From Gammaproteobacteria bacterium (GTDB lineage Bacteria > Pseudomonadota > Gammaproteobacteria > SZUA-152), in contig JANTGX010000100.1 of assembly GCA_024762755.1 (NCBI GenBank), positions 1 to 7,603 on the forward strand: DNA of 7,603 bases, in the 5' to 3' direction. The notes beneath the pieces were generated by a model. It saw only the letters and a list, made by a program, of their open reading frames with translations, was not told the DNA's origin and did not search any database. Below, in pieces: positions 1-6,816 of this stretch. The position numbers were made by a program, and so were the translations under genes. Numbering within the stretch: the first letter of the stretch is position 1; each line of letters opens with the position of its first letter.

Positions 1-30
1 CAGGAATTTACGTTCGATCTCGGTGGCCAT
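1..30 (-). CDS. CYTH-domain (triphosphate tunnel metalloenzyme) protein, N-terminus only
   Basis: Only the first ten codons lie in the window; the gene runs off the left edge. They read MATEIERKFL. This contains the ExExK signature (E4, E6, K8) that opens CYTH-domain proteins such as inorganic triphosphatases, thiamine-triphosphatases and class IV adenylate cyclases. In bacterial members the glutamates bind metal and the lysine binds the triphosphate. The ATG is preceded by a strong purine-rich ribosome binding site, GGAGGAGGG, ending four bases upstream. The gene follows the FHA gene on the same strand after 64 bp. Specific substrate, full length and any fused CHAD (polyphosphate-binding) domain cannot be judged from ten residues. 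The family call is fairly safe because an N-terminal EIERKFL is characteristic, but it rests on a very short stretch. Confidence 0.75.
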   Translation of the reverse strand, partial: MATEIERKFL

Positions 31-47
31 ACGCCCTCCTCCACAGG

Positions 48-71
48 AAAAGCAGGCATGATGCGGCCTGC
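48..71 (-). terminator. Possible weak intrinsic terminator or attenuator between FHA and CYTH genes
   Basis: On the minus strand, GCAGGC and GCCTGC form a perfect 6-bp GC-rich stem (66-71 with 52-57) around an 8-base loop. TTTT (51-48) follows directly, then CC. This has the shape of an intrinsic terminator but with a short stem and a very short U tract, so it would probably be leaky. The CYTH ribosome binding site follows within a few bases, so it could trim expression of the CYTH gene relative to the signalling genes upstream. Confidence 0.35.
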
Positions 72-94
72 CGGGGGCGACGTCCAGCGCCGGC

Positions 95-454
95 TCAGGC
101 CTCGTCGGGCAGAATGATGGTGGTGGTCTCCATGCCGCGTGTGACCTCGTCGATGAGGGTGAACTCGTGGCTGCCCAGGCGCAGGGTCTCGTCGTGTTTG
201 AGCATGTGGCGCTTGTCCAGCCGGCGCTGGCCGAGCCAGGTGCCGTTGGTGCTGCCCGGGTCTTCCACCAGCACGTCGAGCAGGCCTTCCAGATAGGCGC
301 TGGGGCGCACGGTGACGGTGGCGTGGTGGCCGCTCACCGTGTCGTCGTCGAGGGTGATGTCGCAATCGGCTGCACGGCCGAGACGCAGGGTGCCTTCCTG
401 CAGGGTGATCTCGGCGACGAAGCGGCCGTCGCGGGTATGGATCAGTTTGGGCAT
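95..454 (-). CDS. Small FHA-domain phosphothreonine-binding protein
   Basis: A 119-residue soluble protein made almost entirely of one forkhead-associated domain, which binds phosphothreonine peptides. The core motifs are present in order: LRLGR (R27), the DCDITLDD segment, SGHHA (S41, H44) and DPGSTNGTW (N70). These are the residues that contact the phosphate and peptide in known FHA domains. There is no membrane segment or signal peptide. After the domain a short tail carries ETTT at residues 109-112, near the C-terminus. The ATG is preceded by GGAG six bases upstream and starts 13 bp after the stop of the PP2C gene, so the two are very likely co-transcribed. Its natural partner is the kinase of the same gene run: it may be a phospho-reader that recruits targets, or a kinase substrate. 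No enzymatic activity is expected. T6SS Fha proteins are larger and no T6SS gene is present here. Confidence 0.92.
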   Translation of the reverse strand: MPKLIHTRDGRFVAEITLQEGTLRLGRAADCDITLDDDTVSGHHATVTVRPSAYLEGLLDVLVEDPGSTNGTWLGQRRLDKRHMLKHDETLRLGSHEFTLIDEVTRGMETTTIILPDEA

Positions 455-467
455 GGGTGTCTCCGGT

Positions 468-1277
468 TCAGGCGTGGGAGGTGTTGTCGCCGCAACGGCG
501 CGGGCCGATGCCGACGATCACCACCGAGATGTTGTCACGGCCGCCGGCCTGGTTGGCCAGGTCCACCAGGTGCTGGGCGGCCCGCTGCCAGTTGCCCTGG
601 GCGGCGATCAGGGTGTCGGCGATGGCGGCGTCGTCCACCAGGTCGGTGAGGCCGTCGGAACAGAGCAGGTAGACGTCGCCGGGGCAGGCATCGAATTCGT
701 TCACCTCCACCTCCACCGATTCGCGCACCCCCACGGCCTGGGTGATGACGTGTCGGTACGGGCTGTCACGGGCCTCTTCCGGCGCCATCACGCCCTCGGC
801 CAACAACTGGCGCACCAGGGAATGGTCCTCGGTGACCGCGGCGAGTTCACGGCCATGCAGACGATAGGCGCGGGAATCGCCGACGTGGGCCACCACCACG
901 CGCTCGCCATACAGCAACAGGGCCACCACGGTGGTGCCCATGCCCTGGCGGGCGGTGTCTTCCTCGCCGGCGGCGAACACGCGCTGGTTGGCCGCCTCCA
1001 CCGCCCGCCGCAGCAACGCGGCGTGGCCGCTGAGGTCCCCCTCCGCGGCCGGGGCCTGTGCCGCATCCAGCGGCGCCGCGAGGGCCTCTTCGAGCACCTC
1101 GATGCTCATGCGGCTGGCCACGTCACCGGCGTTGTGTCCGCCCATGCCGTCGGCCAGCAGGGCCAGGCCCCGCTCATCGTCCCAGGCGATGAAGTCTTCG
1201 TTGTGCTCCCGCTGCCGGCCGGTATCGCTTTGTCCAGCCATGAACAGGGTGTACTGAGGGGGGGAATGGGGGGTCAT
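468..1277 (-). CDS. PP2C-family serine/threonine protein phosphatase (Stp/PrpC type)
   Basis: A 269-residue cytosolic metal-dependent protein phosphatase that would remove phosphates placed by the neighbouring kinase. All the usual motifs are seen: SDTGRQREHNED at 17-28, LADGMGGH at 41-48 (D43 and G44 metal ligands), GMGTT at 112-116, HVGDSRAYRL at 131-140, TEDHSLV at 149-155, CSDGLTDLV at 206-214 (D208) and GRDNISVV at 246-253 (D248). The length matches stand-alone bacterial PP2C enzymes and no extra domain is present. The ATG at 1277 is chosen because AAGG lies five bases upstream. The frame stays open to a GTG at 1340, which would add 21 residues with no PP2C similarity and has a purine stretch crowded against the codon. 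The gene lies downstream of the kinase on the same strand (80 bp from the kinase stop) and 13 bp ahead of the FHA gene. Confidence 0.95.
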   Translation of the reverse strand: MTPHSPPQYTLFMAGQSDTGRQREHNEDFIAWDDERGLALLADGMGGHNAGDVASRMSIEVLEEALAAPLDAAQAPAAEGDLSGHAALLRRAVEAANQRVFAAGEEDTARQGMGTTVVALLLYGERVVVAHVGDSRAYRLHGRELAAVTEDHSLVRQLLAEGVMAPEEARDSPYRHVITQAVGVRESVEVEVNEFDACPGDVYLLCSDGLTDLVDDAAIADTLIAAQGNWQRAAQHLVDLANQAGGRDNISVVIVGIGPRRCGDNTSHA

Positions 1278-1357
1278 GCCTGCCTTGTGATTGTTGTTCG
1301 GCCAGTACTGTTTGTCTCGTGCGACCAGGCCATCCACCACCTCTTCGGCCGTGGCGC

Positions 1358-3724
1358 TCAGTGCTTGAGGACGCCGGCCCGCTCGCCGCAGGCGCGCAGC
1401 GCGTCGGCCAGGGCCTGGCCACTGGGGTAACGCTTGTCCGCTGCCTTGTCCAAGGCCCTGTTGATAACACGCGTGAGACAGGGCGGAAGTTCCGCCCGCT
1501 GTTTGCGGATGGGCCGCGGCCGCTCATTGGCGATACGGTACAGCAGCGTATTCAGGTTTTCACCCTGGAACGGCAGCTGGCCACAGAATAGCTGATAGAG
1601 GGTGACACCGAGTGAGAACAGGTCCGCACGCCCGTCCACCGCCTGCCCCGCGAGTTGTTCCGGCGACATGTAGAAGGGGCTGCCGAGCACCGTGCCGGTA
1701 CGCGTGCGGCTGTGGTCGGTGAGCCGGGCGATGCCGAAATCGGTGATCTTGAGCTGGCCGCTGGCGCGGTCGTAGAGGATGTTGGCGGGTTTGATGTCGC
1801 GGTGCACCACCTGCTGGGCATGGGCGTAGTCCAGGGCCTCGGCCAGGCGCACGCCGAGGGCGAACACCTCGCCCATGGGCAGCAGCTCGTCGCCGTGGAT
1901 GAAGGACTCCAGGCTCTCGCCGGCCACGTAGTCCATGGCCAGCCAGGCCAGGTCGTGCTCCTCGCCGGCGTCGTACACGGTGACGATGTCGGGGTGGCTG
2001 AGACGGCCGGCGGTCTCGGCCTCGCGCAGGAAGCGCTCACGCAGGGCGTCGCGTTCGGTGGCGTCGCCGGCCTCGGCCAGGGACAGGGTCTTGATGGCCA
2101 CGGTGCGGCCGATGCGGGGATCCCGCCCCAGGTAGACCACCCCCATGGCACCGCGACCCAGCTCGCGCTCCACTTCGTAGCGGCCCAGCACCGGGCGCTC
2201 CACGCGCGGGTCGTCCACCACCAGGGTGCCGGCCATGCCCGCCGTGCCCGCCACCGGCGGCGCCGGTGCGACGGCGCGCTGATGGCGGCGACGCTCGGCG
2301 ATGTCGCGGTAGTCGGGCCACGCCTCGGCGATGCGATCGTAGGCCTGCAGGGCGAGGCCGAACTGACGCCGGCGCTCGGCGGCCAGGCCGAGGTCGTAGA
2401 GCGCCTCGGCGGCCACCGTCGGCGGCAGATCGCGCAGCTGCTCCCAGGCCTCGTCCAGGCGGCCGGCACCGCGCAGGGAGGCGGCCAGGGTCAGCCTCGC
2501 GTCGTCGCGCGCCGTGGCCAGCTCCGCCAGCCGGCGGCGCCCCCGCTCCGCCCAGCTCAGCACACCCTGGCCGACGAGGAGCAGCGCCACGGGCAGCGCC
2601 AGCGGCAGCCATAGGCCCTCCAGCAGCAGGCCCAGCAAGGCGCCGTTGATCGCCAGCAGGGCCAGGCCGGCGGCCAGCCAGAGCCCGCCGCGTCCGCGCA
2701 GGCGCGCCGGCAGGAGCAGCAGATAGATCAGCACCATCAGCAGGCCGCCACGCTGCACCGCATAGGCCCAGCCGGGCACGCGCAACAGCTGGCCGTCGAG
2801 CAGGGCGTTCAGCAGGCTGGCCTGCCACAGCACCGGTGCCGGCCGCGCGCCGCCCGGGGCGCGCAGGCCATAGCTGGACGAGGCGGCGGTGAGGCCCACC
2901 AGCACCGGCCGGCCACGCAGGGCCGCAGGCGGCAGCTCGCCGCGCAGCAGCTCGGCGGCGGAGAATACCCGCGGGGTGACACGCGGTCGGGGGTAGACGC
3001 GCAGGGCGGCGTCGCTGGCGATGAAGTGTTCACCGAGCTGAACGCCGGTGCGGCGGAGGGGGCCGGGAAAGATCAGCGATTCGGTGGGCGCGACGCCGCG
3101 CACACGGGCCAGCAGATCGAAGGCGAAGGTCGGCCGGTAGACCCCGTTGACCACCAGCATCAGTGGCTCGGCCCACACCGGCCGCCCCTCGGCGGGCAGG
3201 GGCAGCAGACCGACCCGGGCCGGGTCGAGACCATCCAGGGGCAGCGCCGCCGGCTGCACGGGGTGGCGCGGTGGGCGCAGCAGGGGGGCGTACCAGGGCT
3301 GGCCGGCGGCCGGCAGGGCATCCACCGCGGCCCGCGCGGGCAGGCTCTGCAGACCCCTGCGGGGGGCGTCGAGGGCCGCCGGCCAGGCCAGCACCGTGGC
3401 CTCCGCCCCGGCCAGCGCGGTGGCCTGTCGGCGTGTCGCCACGGGCAGCGCCAGGCCGACGACACGCGCCCCGGCGGCCGTCAGCGCTCGCTGCAGTTCG
3501 GCCTGGCGTTCGGCCGGCCAGGGCCAGGGGCCATAGGCCTGCAGGCTCGCCGTGTCGATGGCCAGCACACGGACCTCGCCCGGCGCCTCCACCACCGGCA
3601 ACGCGCGCAGCAGGCCGTGGTAGAGCTCCGCCTCCAGGCGATCGCCCATGGGCAGCACACTCAGCCACAGGGCGAGGAGGCCGAGCAGGATCAGCCACAG
3701 GCGCGGCGCGCCGAGGCGCCTCAT
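1358..3724 (-). CDS. Transmembrane serine/threonine protein kinase with CHASE2 sensor and TPR linker
   Basis: A 788-residue receptor kinase. Residues 8-25 form a membrane anchor. A periplasmic CHASE2 sensor follows at roughly 27-320, with the typical VLAIDTASL...GPWPW opening at 53-69. Three closely spaced membrane segments come next (about 326-340, 347-367, 371-388). A cytoplasmic TPR-like helical stretch spans about 405-484, then a Pro/Ala linker, and the Hanks-type kinase domain fills 516-778. Catalytic elements are intact: GRGAMGVVYLG loop, VAIK lysine K545, helix-C glutamate E568, HRDIKPAN (D643, N648), DFG (D662-G664) and SPE in place of APE. The activation loop has Thr 674, 676 and 678, likely autophosphorylation sites. 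Unlike PASTA kinases, the sensor is N-terminal. The ATG at 3724 is preferred over an upstream TTG at 3742, which lacks a ribosome binding site; the ATG has only a weak one. The gene precedes its probable cognate phosphatase and FHA reader. The CHASE2 ligand is unknown. Confidence 0.93.
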   Translation of the reverse strand: MRRLGAPRLWLILLGLLALWLSVLPMGDRLEAELYHGLLRALPVVEAPGEVRVLAIDTASLQAYGPWPWPAERQAELQRALTAAGARVVGLALPVATRRQATALAGAEATVLAWPAALDAPRRGLQSLPARAAVDALPAAGQPWYAPLLRPPRHPVQPAALPLDGLDPARVGLLPLPAEGRPVWAEPLMLVVNGVYRPTFAFDLLARVRGVAPTESLIFPGPLRRTGVQLGEHFIASDAALRVYPRPRVTPRVFSAAELLRGELPPAALRGRPVLVGLTAASSSYGLRAPGGARPAPVLWQASLLNALLDGQLLRVPGWAYAVQRGGLLMVLIYLLLLPARLRGRGGLWLAAGLALLAINGALLGLLLEGLWLPLALPVALLLVGQGVLSWAERGRRRLAELATARDDARLTLAASLRGAGRLDEAWEQLRDLPPTVAAEALYDLGLAAERRRQFGLALQAYDRIAEAWPDYRDIAERRRHQRAVAPAPPVAGTAGMAGTLVVDDPRVERPVLGRYEVERELGRGAMGVVYLGRDPRIGRTVAIKTLSLAEAGDATERDALRERFLREAETAGRLSHPDIVTVYDAGEEHDLAWLAMDYVAGESLESFIHGDELLPMGEVFALGVRLAEALDYAHAQQVVHRDIKPANILYDRASGQLKITDFGIARLTDHSRTRTGTVLGSPFYMSPEQLAGQAVDGRADLFSLGVTLYQLFCGQLPFQGENLNTLLYRIANERPRPIRKQRAELPPCLTRVINRALDKAADKRYPSGQALADALRACGERAGVLKH

Positions 3725-3751
3725 GCGCCGGCCGCCAGGCAATACGAATCT

Positions 3752-3770
3752 GGGTCGAAGATCTTCACCC
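3752..3770. repeat. Small imperfect palindrome between MFS and kinase genes
   Basis: GAAGATCTTC (3757-3766) is a perfect 10-bp palindrome. It extends to GGGT on the left and ACCC on the right if one C (3756) is bulged. It sits in the 65-bp gap between the MFS stop and the kinase start. It could be a dimer-binding operator for an internal kinase promoter, a processing site, or chance. It has no U tract, so a terminator is unlikely. Confidence 0.3.
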
Positions 3771-3789
3771 CTGCCCTATCGGCCGCCGA

Positions 3790-5037
3790 TCACGCCGGCT
3801 TCACCCGCGTCAGCACCCAGCCGCCGCCGACAAACAGCAGCAGCAGGGAGAGCATGCCCACGCGCGGGTCGCCCGTGGCCAGGCCGACGCTGCCCACCAA
3901 GAGGGGCCCGAAGAGGGCGGCGAACTTGCCCAGCATGTTGTAGAAGCCGAAGAACTCGGCCGACTGACCGGGCGGGATGAGACGCGCATAGTAGGAACGG
4001 CTGAGGGCCTGGATACCACCCTGCACCAGGCCCACGGCCACCGCCAGCAGGTAGAAGTCGGTACTGCTGCGCATGAAATAGGCGCCGATGGTGGCAAGCA
4101 CATACACCCCCAGGGCGATGAAGATGCCGGCCCGCGGCCCCAAGCGCTTGCCCAGGCGGCCGAAGGCCAGGGCCGCGGGGAAACCGACGAACTGCGTGAT
4201 CAGCAGGGCCGAGATGAGGTGCTGCTGCGCCAGGCCCAGGGACAGGCCGTAGTCCACCGCCATGCGCACCACGGTGTCGACGCCGTCGATATACAGCCAG
4301 TAGGCGATGAGGAACAGCCACACCGGGCGCAGGCCACGCACGTGGTGAAAGGTGTCGCGCAGCTGGCCATAGCCGGCACGCCACAGGGCGCGGCCGCGCA
4401 GGGGGGTCTGCGGCGGGGGCTCGTGCACCCAACGCAGCAGGGGCAGGGAGAACAGCCCCCACCACAGGGCCACGCCGAGGAAGGAGAGCCGCACCGCCTC
4501 GGCGGCGTCTTGCAGGCCGAAGCTCTCCGGCGACAGGGTCATGGCCACATTGAGGGCGAACAGCAGGCCGCCGCCCAGATAGCCCAGGGCATAGCCGAAG
4601 GCGGAGACCACGTCCCACTGCGCCTCCTCGGCCACCGTGGTGAGCAGGGCGTCGTAGAACACATTGGCCCCCATGAAGCCGATGGTGGCGGCGACGAACA
4701 GGCCCAGCGCCGCCGCCCACTGCCCCTGTCCCACCCAGCTCAGGCCGCCGGTGGCGGCCATGCCGAACACGGCGAAGACGAACAGGAAACGCCGGCGTCG
4801 CCCGCCGCGGTCGGCGACGGCGCCGAGCAGCGGGGCGACGAGGACGATGAACAGGCTGGCCACGGCGTTGCCCACACCGAGCTGGAAGGTGCTCAGGGTA
4901 CTGTCCTCGGCGCCGCTCCAGTACTGCTTGAAGAACAGCGGAAAGAAGCCGGCCATCACCACCGTGGCGAAGGCGGAATTGGCCCAGTCGTACAGTGCCC
5001 AGGCGAAGACGCTGCGGTCGAAGGTCGGACGGGACAT
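3790..5037 (-). CDS. UMF1/Atg22-like major facilitator superfamily transporter
   Basis: A 415-residue inner-membrane transporter with about twelve hydrophobic segments. YDWANSAF at residues 16-23 in the first segment is the hallmark of the UMF1 (Atg22-like) MFS group. The MFS loop motif appears as LGAVADRGGRRR at 71-82 between segments two and three, and FGRLGKRLG in the second half repeats that pattern. Length is normal and the reading frame is unbroken. No substrate is established for most bacterial UMF1 members; yeast Atg22 exports amino acids from the vacuole, but extending that here would be a guess. The ATG at 5037 has no clear ribosome binding site; the upstream bases are C-rich. It is the first gene of the minus-strand run, 65 bp before the kinase, and divergent from ppx. 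Whether it belongs functionally with the signalling genes is unclear. Confidence 0.88.
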   Translation of the reverse strand: MSRPTFDRSVFAWALYDWANSAFATVVMAGFFPLFFKQYWSGAEDSTLSTFQLGVGNAVASLFIVLVAPLLGAVADRGGRRRRFLFVFAVFGMAATGGLSWVGQGQWAAALGLFVAATIGFMGANVFYDALLTTVAEEAQWDVVSAFGYALGYLGGGLLFALNVAMTLSPESFGLQDAAEAVRLSFLGVALWWGLFSLPLLRWVHEPPPQTPLRGRALWRAGYGQLRDTFHHVRGLRPVWLFLIAYWLYIDGVDTVVRMAVDYGLSLGLAQQHLISALLITQFVGFPAALAFGRLGKRLGPRAGIFIALGVYVLATIGAYFMRSSTDFYLLAVAVGLVQGGIQALSRSYYARLIPPGQSAEFFGFYNMLGKFAALFGPLLVGSVGLATGDPRVGMLSLLLLFVGGGWVLTRVKPA

Positions 5038-5107
5038 GGCAGGGACAGGGGTAGTGGCGACGGCGCCTCATACTACGCAGCGGACCCGGCCAGGGCCAGT
5101 CGCGCCA

Positions 5108-5192
5108 CTAGGAGTCTGTCGGATTTAGGTCCGATCTGCTGCGGAAAAGCCATTTCCCTCGCGGCGATCGCCTAAATCCGACAGACGCCTAG
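5108..5192. mobile_element. 85-bp inverted-repeat element, MITE-like
   Basis: Two 22-bp arms, 5108-5129 and 5171-5192, are inverted copies with one mismatch (A5113 against G5187). Sixteen inner positions, GTCTGTCGGATTTAGG, match perfectly. The outer ends are CTAG on both sides, which could be a 4-bp target duplication or part of the palindrome. The 41-bp interior adds more pairing: CGATC (5132-5136) with GATCG (5166-5170), and GGAAA (5143-5147) with TTTCC (5153-5157) around a 5-base loop. The element has no coding capacity. Long near-identical terminal repeats around a tiny non-coding core fit a miniature inverted-repeat transposable element mobilised in trans. It lies between two divergently transcribed gene starts, where a shared terminator would make little sense. 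The parent transposon family cannot be named from the sequence alone. Confidence 0.7.
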
Positions 5193-5212
5193 CGCAAGGC
5201 CTCGGTGACGCC

Positions 5213-5218
5213 GATAAT
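5213..5218 (+). promoter_or_regulatory. Possible -10 box for ppx
   Basis: GATAAT matches the sigma-70 -10 consensus in five of six positions and stands out in GC-rich DNA. It is 71 bp upstream of the ppx ATG, so a transcript would begin near 5225, just before the leader hairpin. No convincing -35 is seen: at 16-18 bp spacing it would fall on the outer end of the MITE-like element. Confidence 0.25.
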
Positions 5219-5227
5219 GCGCCAATC

Positions 5228-5268
5228 CCGAATCCATGGTGGCGAGACCTCGGCCGCCACCGATTCGG
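5228..5268 (+). promoter_or_regulatory. Imperfect inverted repeat / leader hairpin upstream of ppx
   Basis: CCGAATC (5228-5234) pairs with GATTCGG (5262-5268), and GGTGGCG (5238-5244) pairs with CGCCACC (5255-5261). This gives 14 base pairs interrupted by one 3-base bulge (CAT) and closed by a 10-base loop. It ends 12 bases before the ppx ribosome binding site (GGAGG, 5281-5285). It could act as an RNA leader structure controlling translation or stability, or as DNA operator half-sites. It matches no riboswitch family known to me, and no Pho box was recognised. Confidence 0.45.
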
Positions 5269-5289
5269 CGACCACCCATCGGAGGCCCC

Positions 5290-6807
5290 ATGAACCAGCC
5301 ATCACCGCCCGCCGCGAAACGACCGCCGCAGACCTTCGCCGCCATCGATCTCGGCTCCAACAGCTTTCACATGATCGTCTGCCGCCTCAACGACGGCGAA
5401 CTGCAGGTGGAGGACAAGCTGCGTGAGATGGTGCGCCTGGGCGCCGGTCTGGACGCCCAGCGCTTTCTCGACGAGGAGACCCAGGAGCGTGCCCTGGCCT
5501 GCCTGGAGCGCTTCGGCCAGCGCATCGAGGGCATCCATCCCTCGCGCGTGCGCGCAGTGGGCACCAACACCCTGCGCACGGCACGCAACGCGTCGGAATT
5601 CCTCGGCCGCGCCGAACAGGCCCTGGGCCAACCCATCGAGATCATCGCCGGCACGGAAGAGGCACGTCTGATCTACCTCGGCGTGGCGCACAGCACCGGC
5701 GCCGACACCTCGCGTCGTTTCGTCATGGACATCGGCGGCGGCTCCACCGAGCTGATCATCGGCGAGGGTTTCGAACCGCAGTACATGCAGAGCCTGTACA
5801 TGGGTTGCGTGAGCTTCACCCGCGCCCACTTCGGCGAGGGCCGCATCACCGCCAAGGCGGTCAAGCGCGCCGAGCTGGCGGCGCTGGTGGAGCTGGAGCC
5901 GGTGCAGCAGGTCTACCGCAGTCTGGGCTGGGAGCGGGCACTCGGCGCCTCCGGCACCATCCGCGCCATTCGCACGGTGGTGCAGGCCGAGGGCTGGTGC
6001 AAGGAGGGCATCACGCTGAAGGCGCTGAAGGCCCTGCGCGAGGCCATGCTGGCCGCCGGCCATATCGACAAGCTGCAACTCAAGGGCCTCTCGGCGGAAC
6101 GCGCGCCGGTGTTTCCCGGCGGGGTGATGGTGCTGCTGGCCACCTTCAAAGCGCTGGGCATCGGCCAGATGCAGGTCTCCGACGGTGCCCTGCGCGAAGG
6201 CCTGATCCACGACCTGTTGGGCCGCGTCAGCCACGAAGACGTGCGCGCCCGCGCGGTGGCCAACCTGGCCAAGCGTTACCACGTCGACACCGCCCACGCC
6301 GAGCGCGTGGCCGAGACCGCCGGCGGCCTGCTGGATCAGGTGGCCGAGGCCTGGAAGCTGGAGCGGGAAGAGAGCCGGCAATGGCTGGCCTGGGGCGCCC
6401 AGCTCCACGAGATCGGCCTCGACATTGCCCACAGCGGCTATCACAAACACGGCGCCTACATCGCCGAATTCGCCGACCTGGCCGGCTTCTCACGTCAGGA
6501 GCAGCTGGTCCTCGCCTGTCTGATCCGCAATCACCGGCGCAAGATCTCCAGCAGCAGTTTCAAACGCCTCGCCAGCCATCGCCTGCATGCCGCGCGGCAC
6601 TGGATGGTGCTGCTGCGTCTGGCCGCCCTGCTGCACCGAAGCCGCAGCCCCGAGGCACCGCCCGAGCCGCAACTGAAGGCGGGGGAAGAGAAACTGAAAC
6701 TGCGCTTCGCCGAGGGCTGGCTGGACGCCCACCAGCTCACGCGCACTGACCTGGAGCTGGAGGCCGGCTATCTGCAGGCCGCGGGCTTCGGCCTCAAATT
6801 CGCCTGA
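5290..6807 (+). CDS. ppx: Exopolyphosphatase, Ppx/GppA family
   Basis: A 505-residue enzyme of the ASKHA fold that releases terminal phosphates from polyphosphate; family relatives also hydrolyse pppGpp. The first phosphate motif AAIDLGSNSFHMIV is at 17-30, the catalytic-glutamate motif GTEEAR at 121-126, and the second phosphate motif DIGGGSTE at 147-154. The first two domains end with SDGALREGL near 297-305. The C-terminal HD-like region is present, with LHEIGLDIAHSGYHKHGAY at 372-390 and RNHRRK at 413-418. Length matches full-size proteobacterial Ppx (about 500) rather than the short two-domain forms. The ATG at 5290 is chosen for its GGAGG four bases upstream; an in-frame ATG at 5236 lacks one. 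Convergence with ppk1 favours Ppx over a dedicated GppA, though the two cannot be fully separated by sequence. A divergent leader with a hairpin and a MITE-like repeat lies upstream. Confidence 0.94.
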   Translation: MNQPSPPAAKRPPQTFAAIDLGSNSFHMIVCRLNDGELQVEDKLREMVRLGAGLDAQRFLDEETQERALACLERFGQRIEGIHPSRVRAVGTNTLRTARNASEFLGRAEQALGQPIEIIAGTEEARLIYLGVAHSTGADTSRRFVMDIGGGSTELIIGEGFEPQYMQSLYMGCVSFTRAHFGEGRITAKAVKRAELAALVELEPVQQVYRSLGWERALGASGTIRAIRTVVQAEGWCKEGITLKALKALREAMLAAGHIDKLQLKGLSAERAPVFPGGVMVLLATFKALGIGQMQVSDGALREGLIHDLLGRVSHEDVRARAVANLAKRYHVDTAHAERVAETAGGLLDQVAEAWKLEREESRQWLAWGAQLHEIGLDIAHSGYHKHGAYIAEFADLAGFSRQEQLVLACLIRNHRRKISSSSFKRLASHRLHAARHWMVLLRLAALLHRSRSPEAPPEPQLKAGEEKLKLRFAEGWLDAHQLTRTDLELEAGYLQAAGFGLKFA

Positions 6808-6816
6808 GCGGCGCCC

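Noticed and set aside
1278..1340. N-terminal extension of the PP2C protein from a GTG at 1340
   Set aside because: The 21 extra residues have no PP2C similarity, and the purine stretch sits too close to the GTG. The ATG at 1277 with AAGG upstream is preferred, though the longer form is not excluded.
312..1430. 372-codon plus-strand open frame opposite the PP2C gene
   Set aside because: It is the antisense shadow of a gene whose every PP2C motif is intact, and it has no recognisable domain or ribosome binding site.
95..3724. Assignment of the kinase/PP2C/FHA trio to a type VI secretion cluster
   Set aside because: T6SS loci also carry such trios, but no structural T6SS gene is in the window, and the kinase has a CHASE2 sensor rather than the usual PpkA layout.
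5038..5107. Promoter for the MFS gene (TAGTAT on the minus strand)
   Set aside because: Only four of six -10 positions match and there is no acceptable -35, so it cannot be told from chance.
3163..5175. Long 670-codon open frame on the plus strand opposite the kinase and transporter genes
   Set aside because: Low-complexity Gly/Gln/Arg/Pro-rich translation typical of the antisense of GC-rich genes. The minus strand carries clear kinase and MFS motifs over the same bases.
5108..5192. Reading the inverted repeat as a bidirectional intrinsic terminator
   Set aside because: The flanking genes are divergent, not convergent, and no T run follows either arm.
5302..6450. 382-codon minus-strand open frame opposite ppx
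   Set aside because: His/Gly/Ala-rich shadow translation with no recognisable family. The plus strand encodes a complete Ppx.
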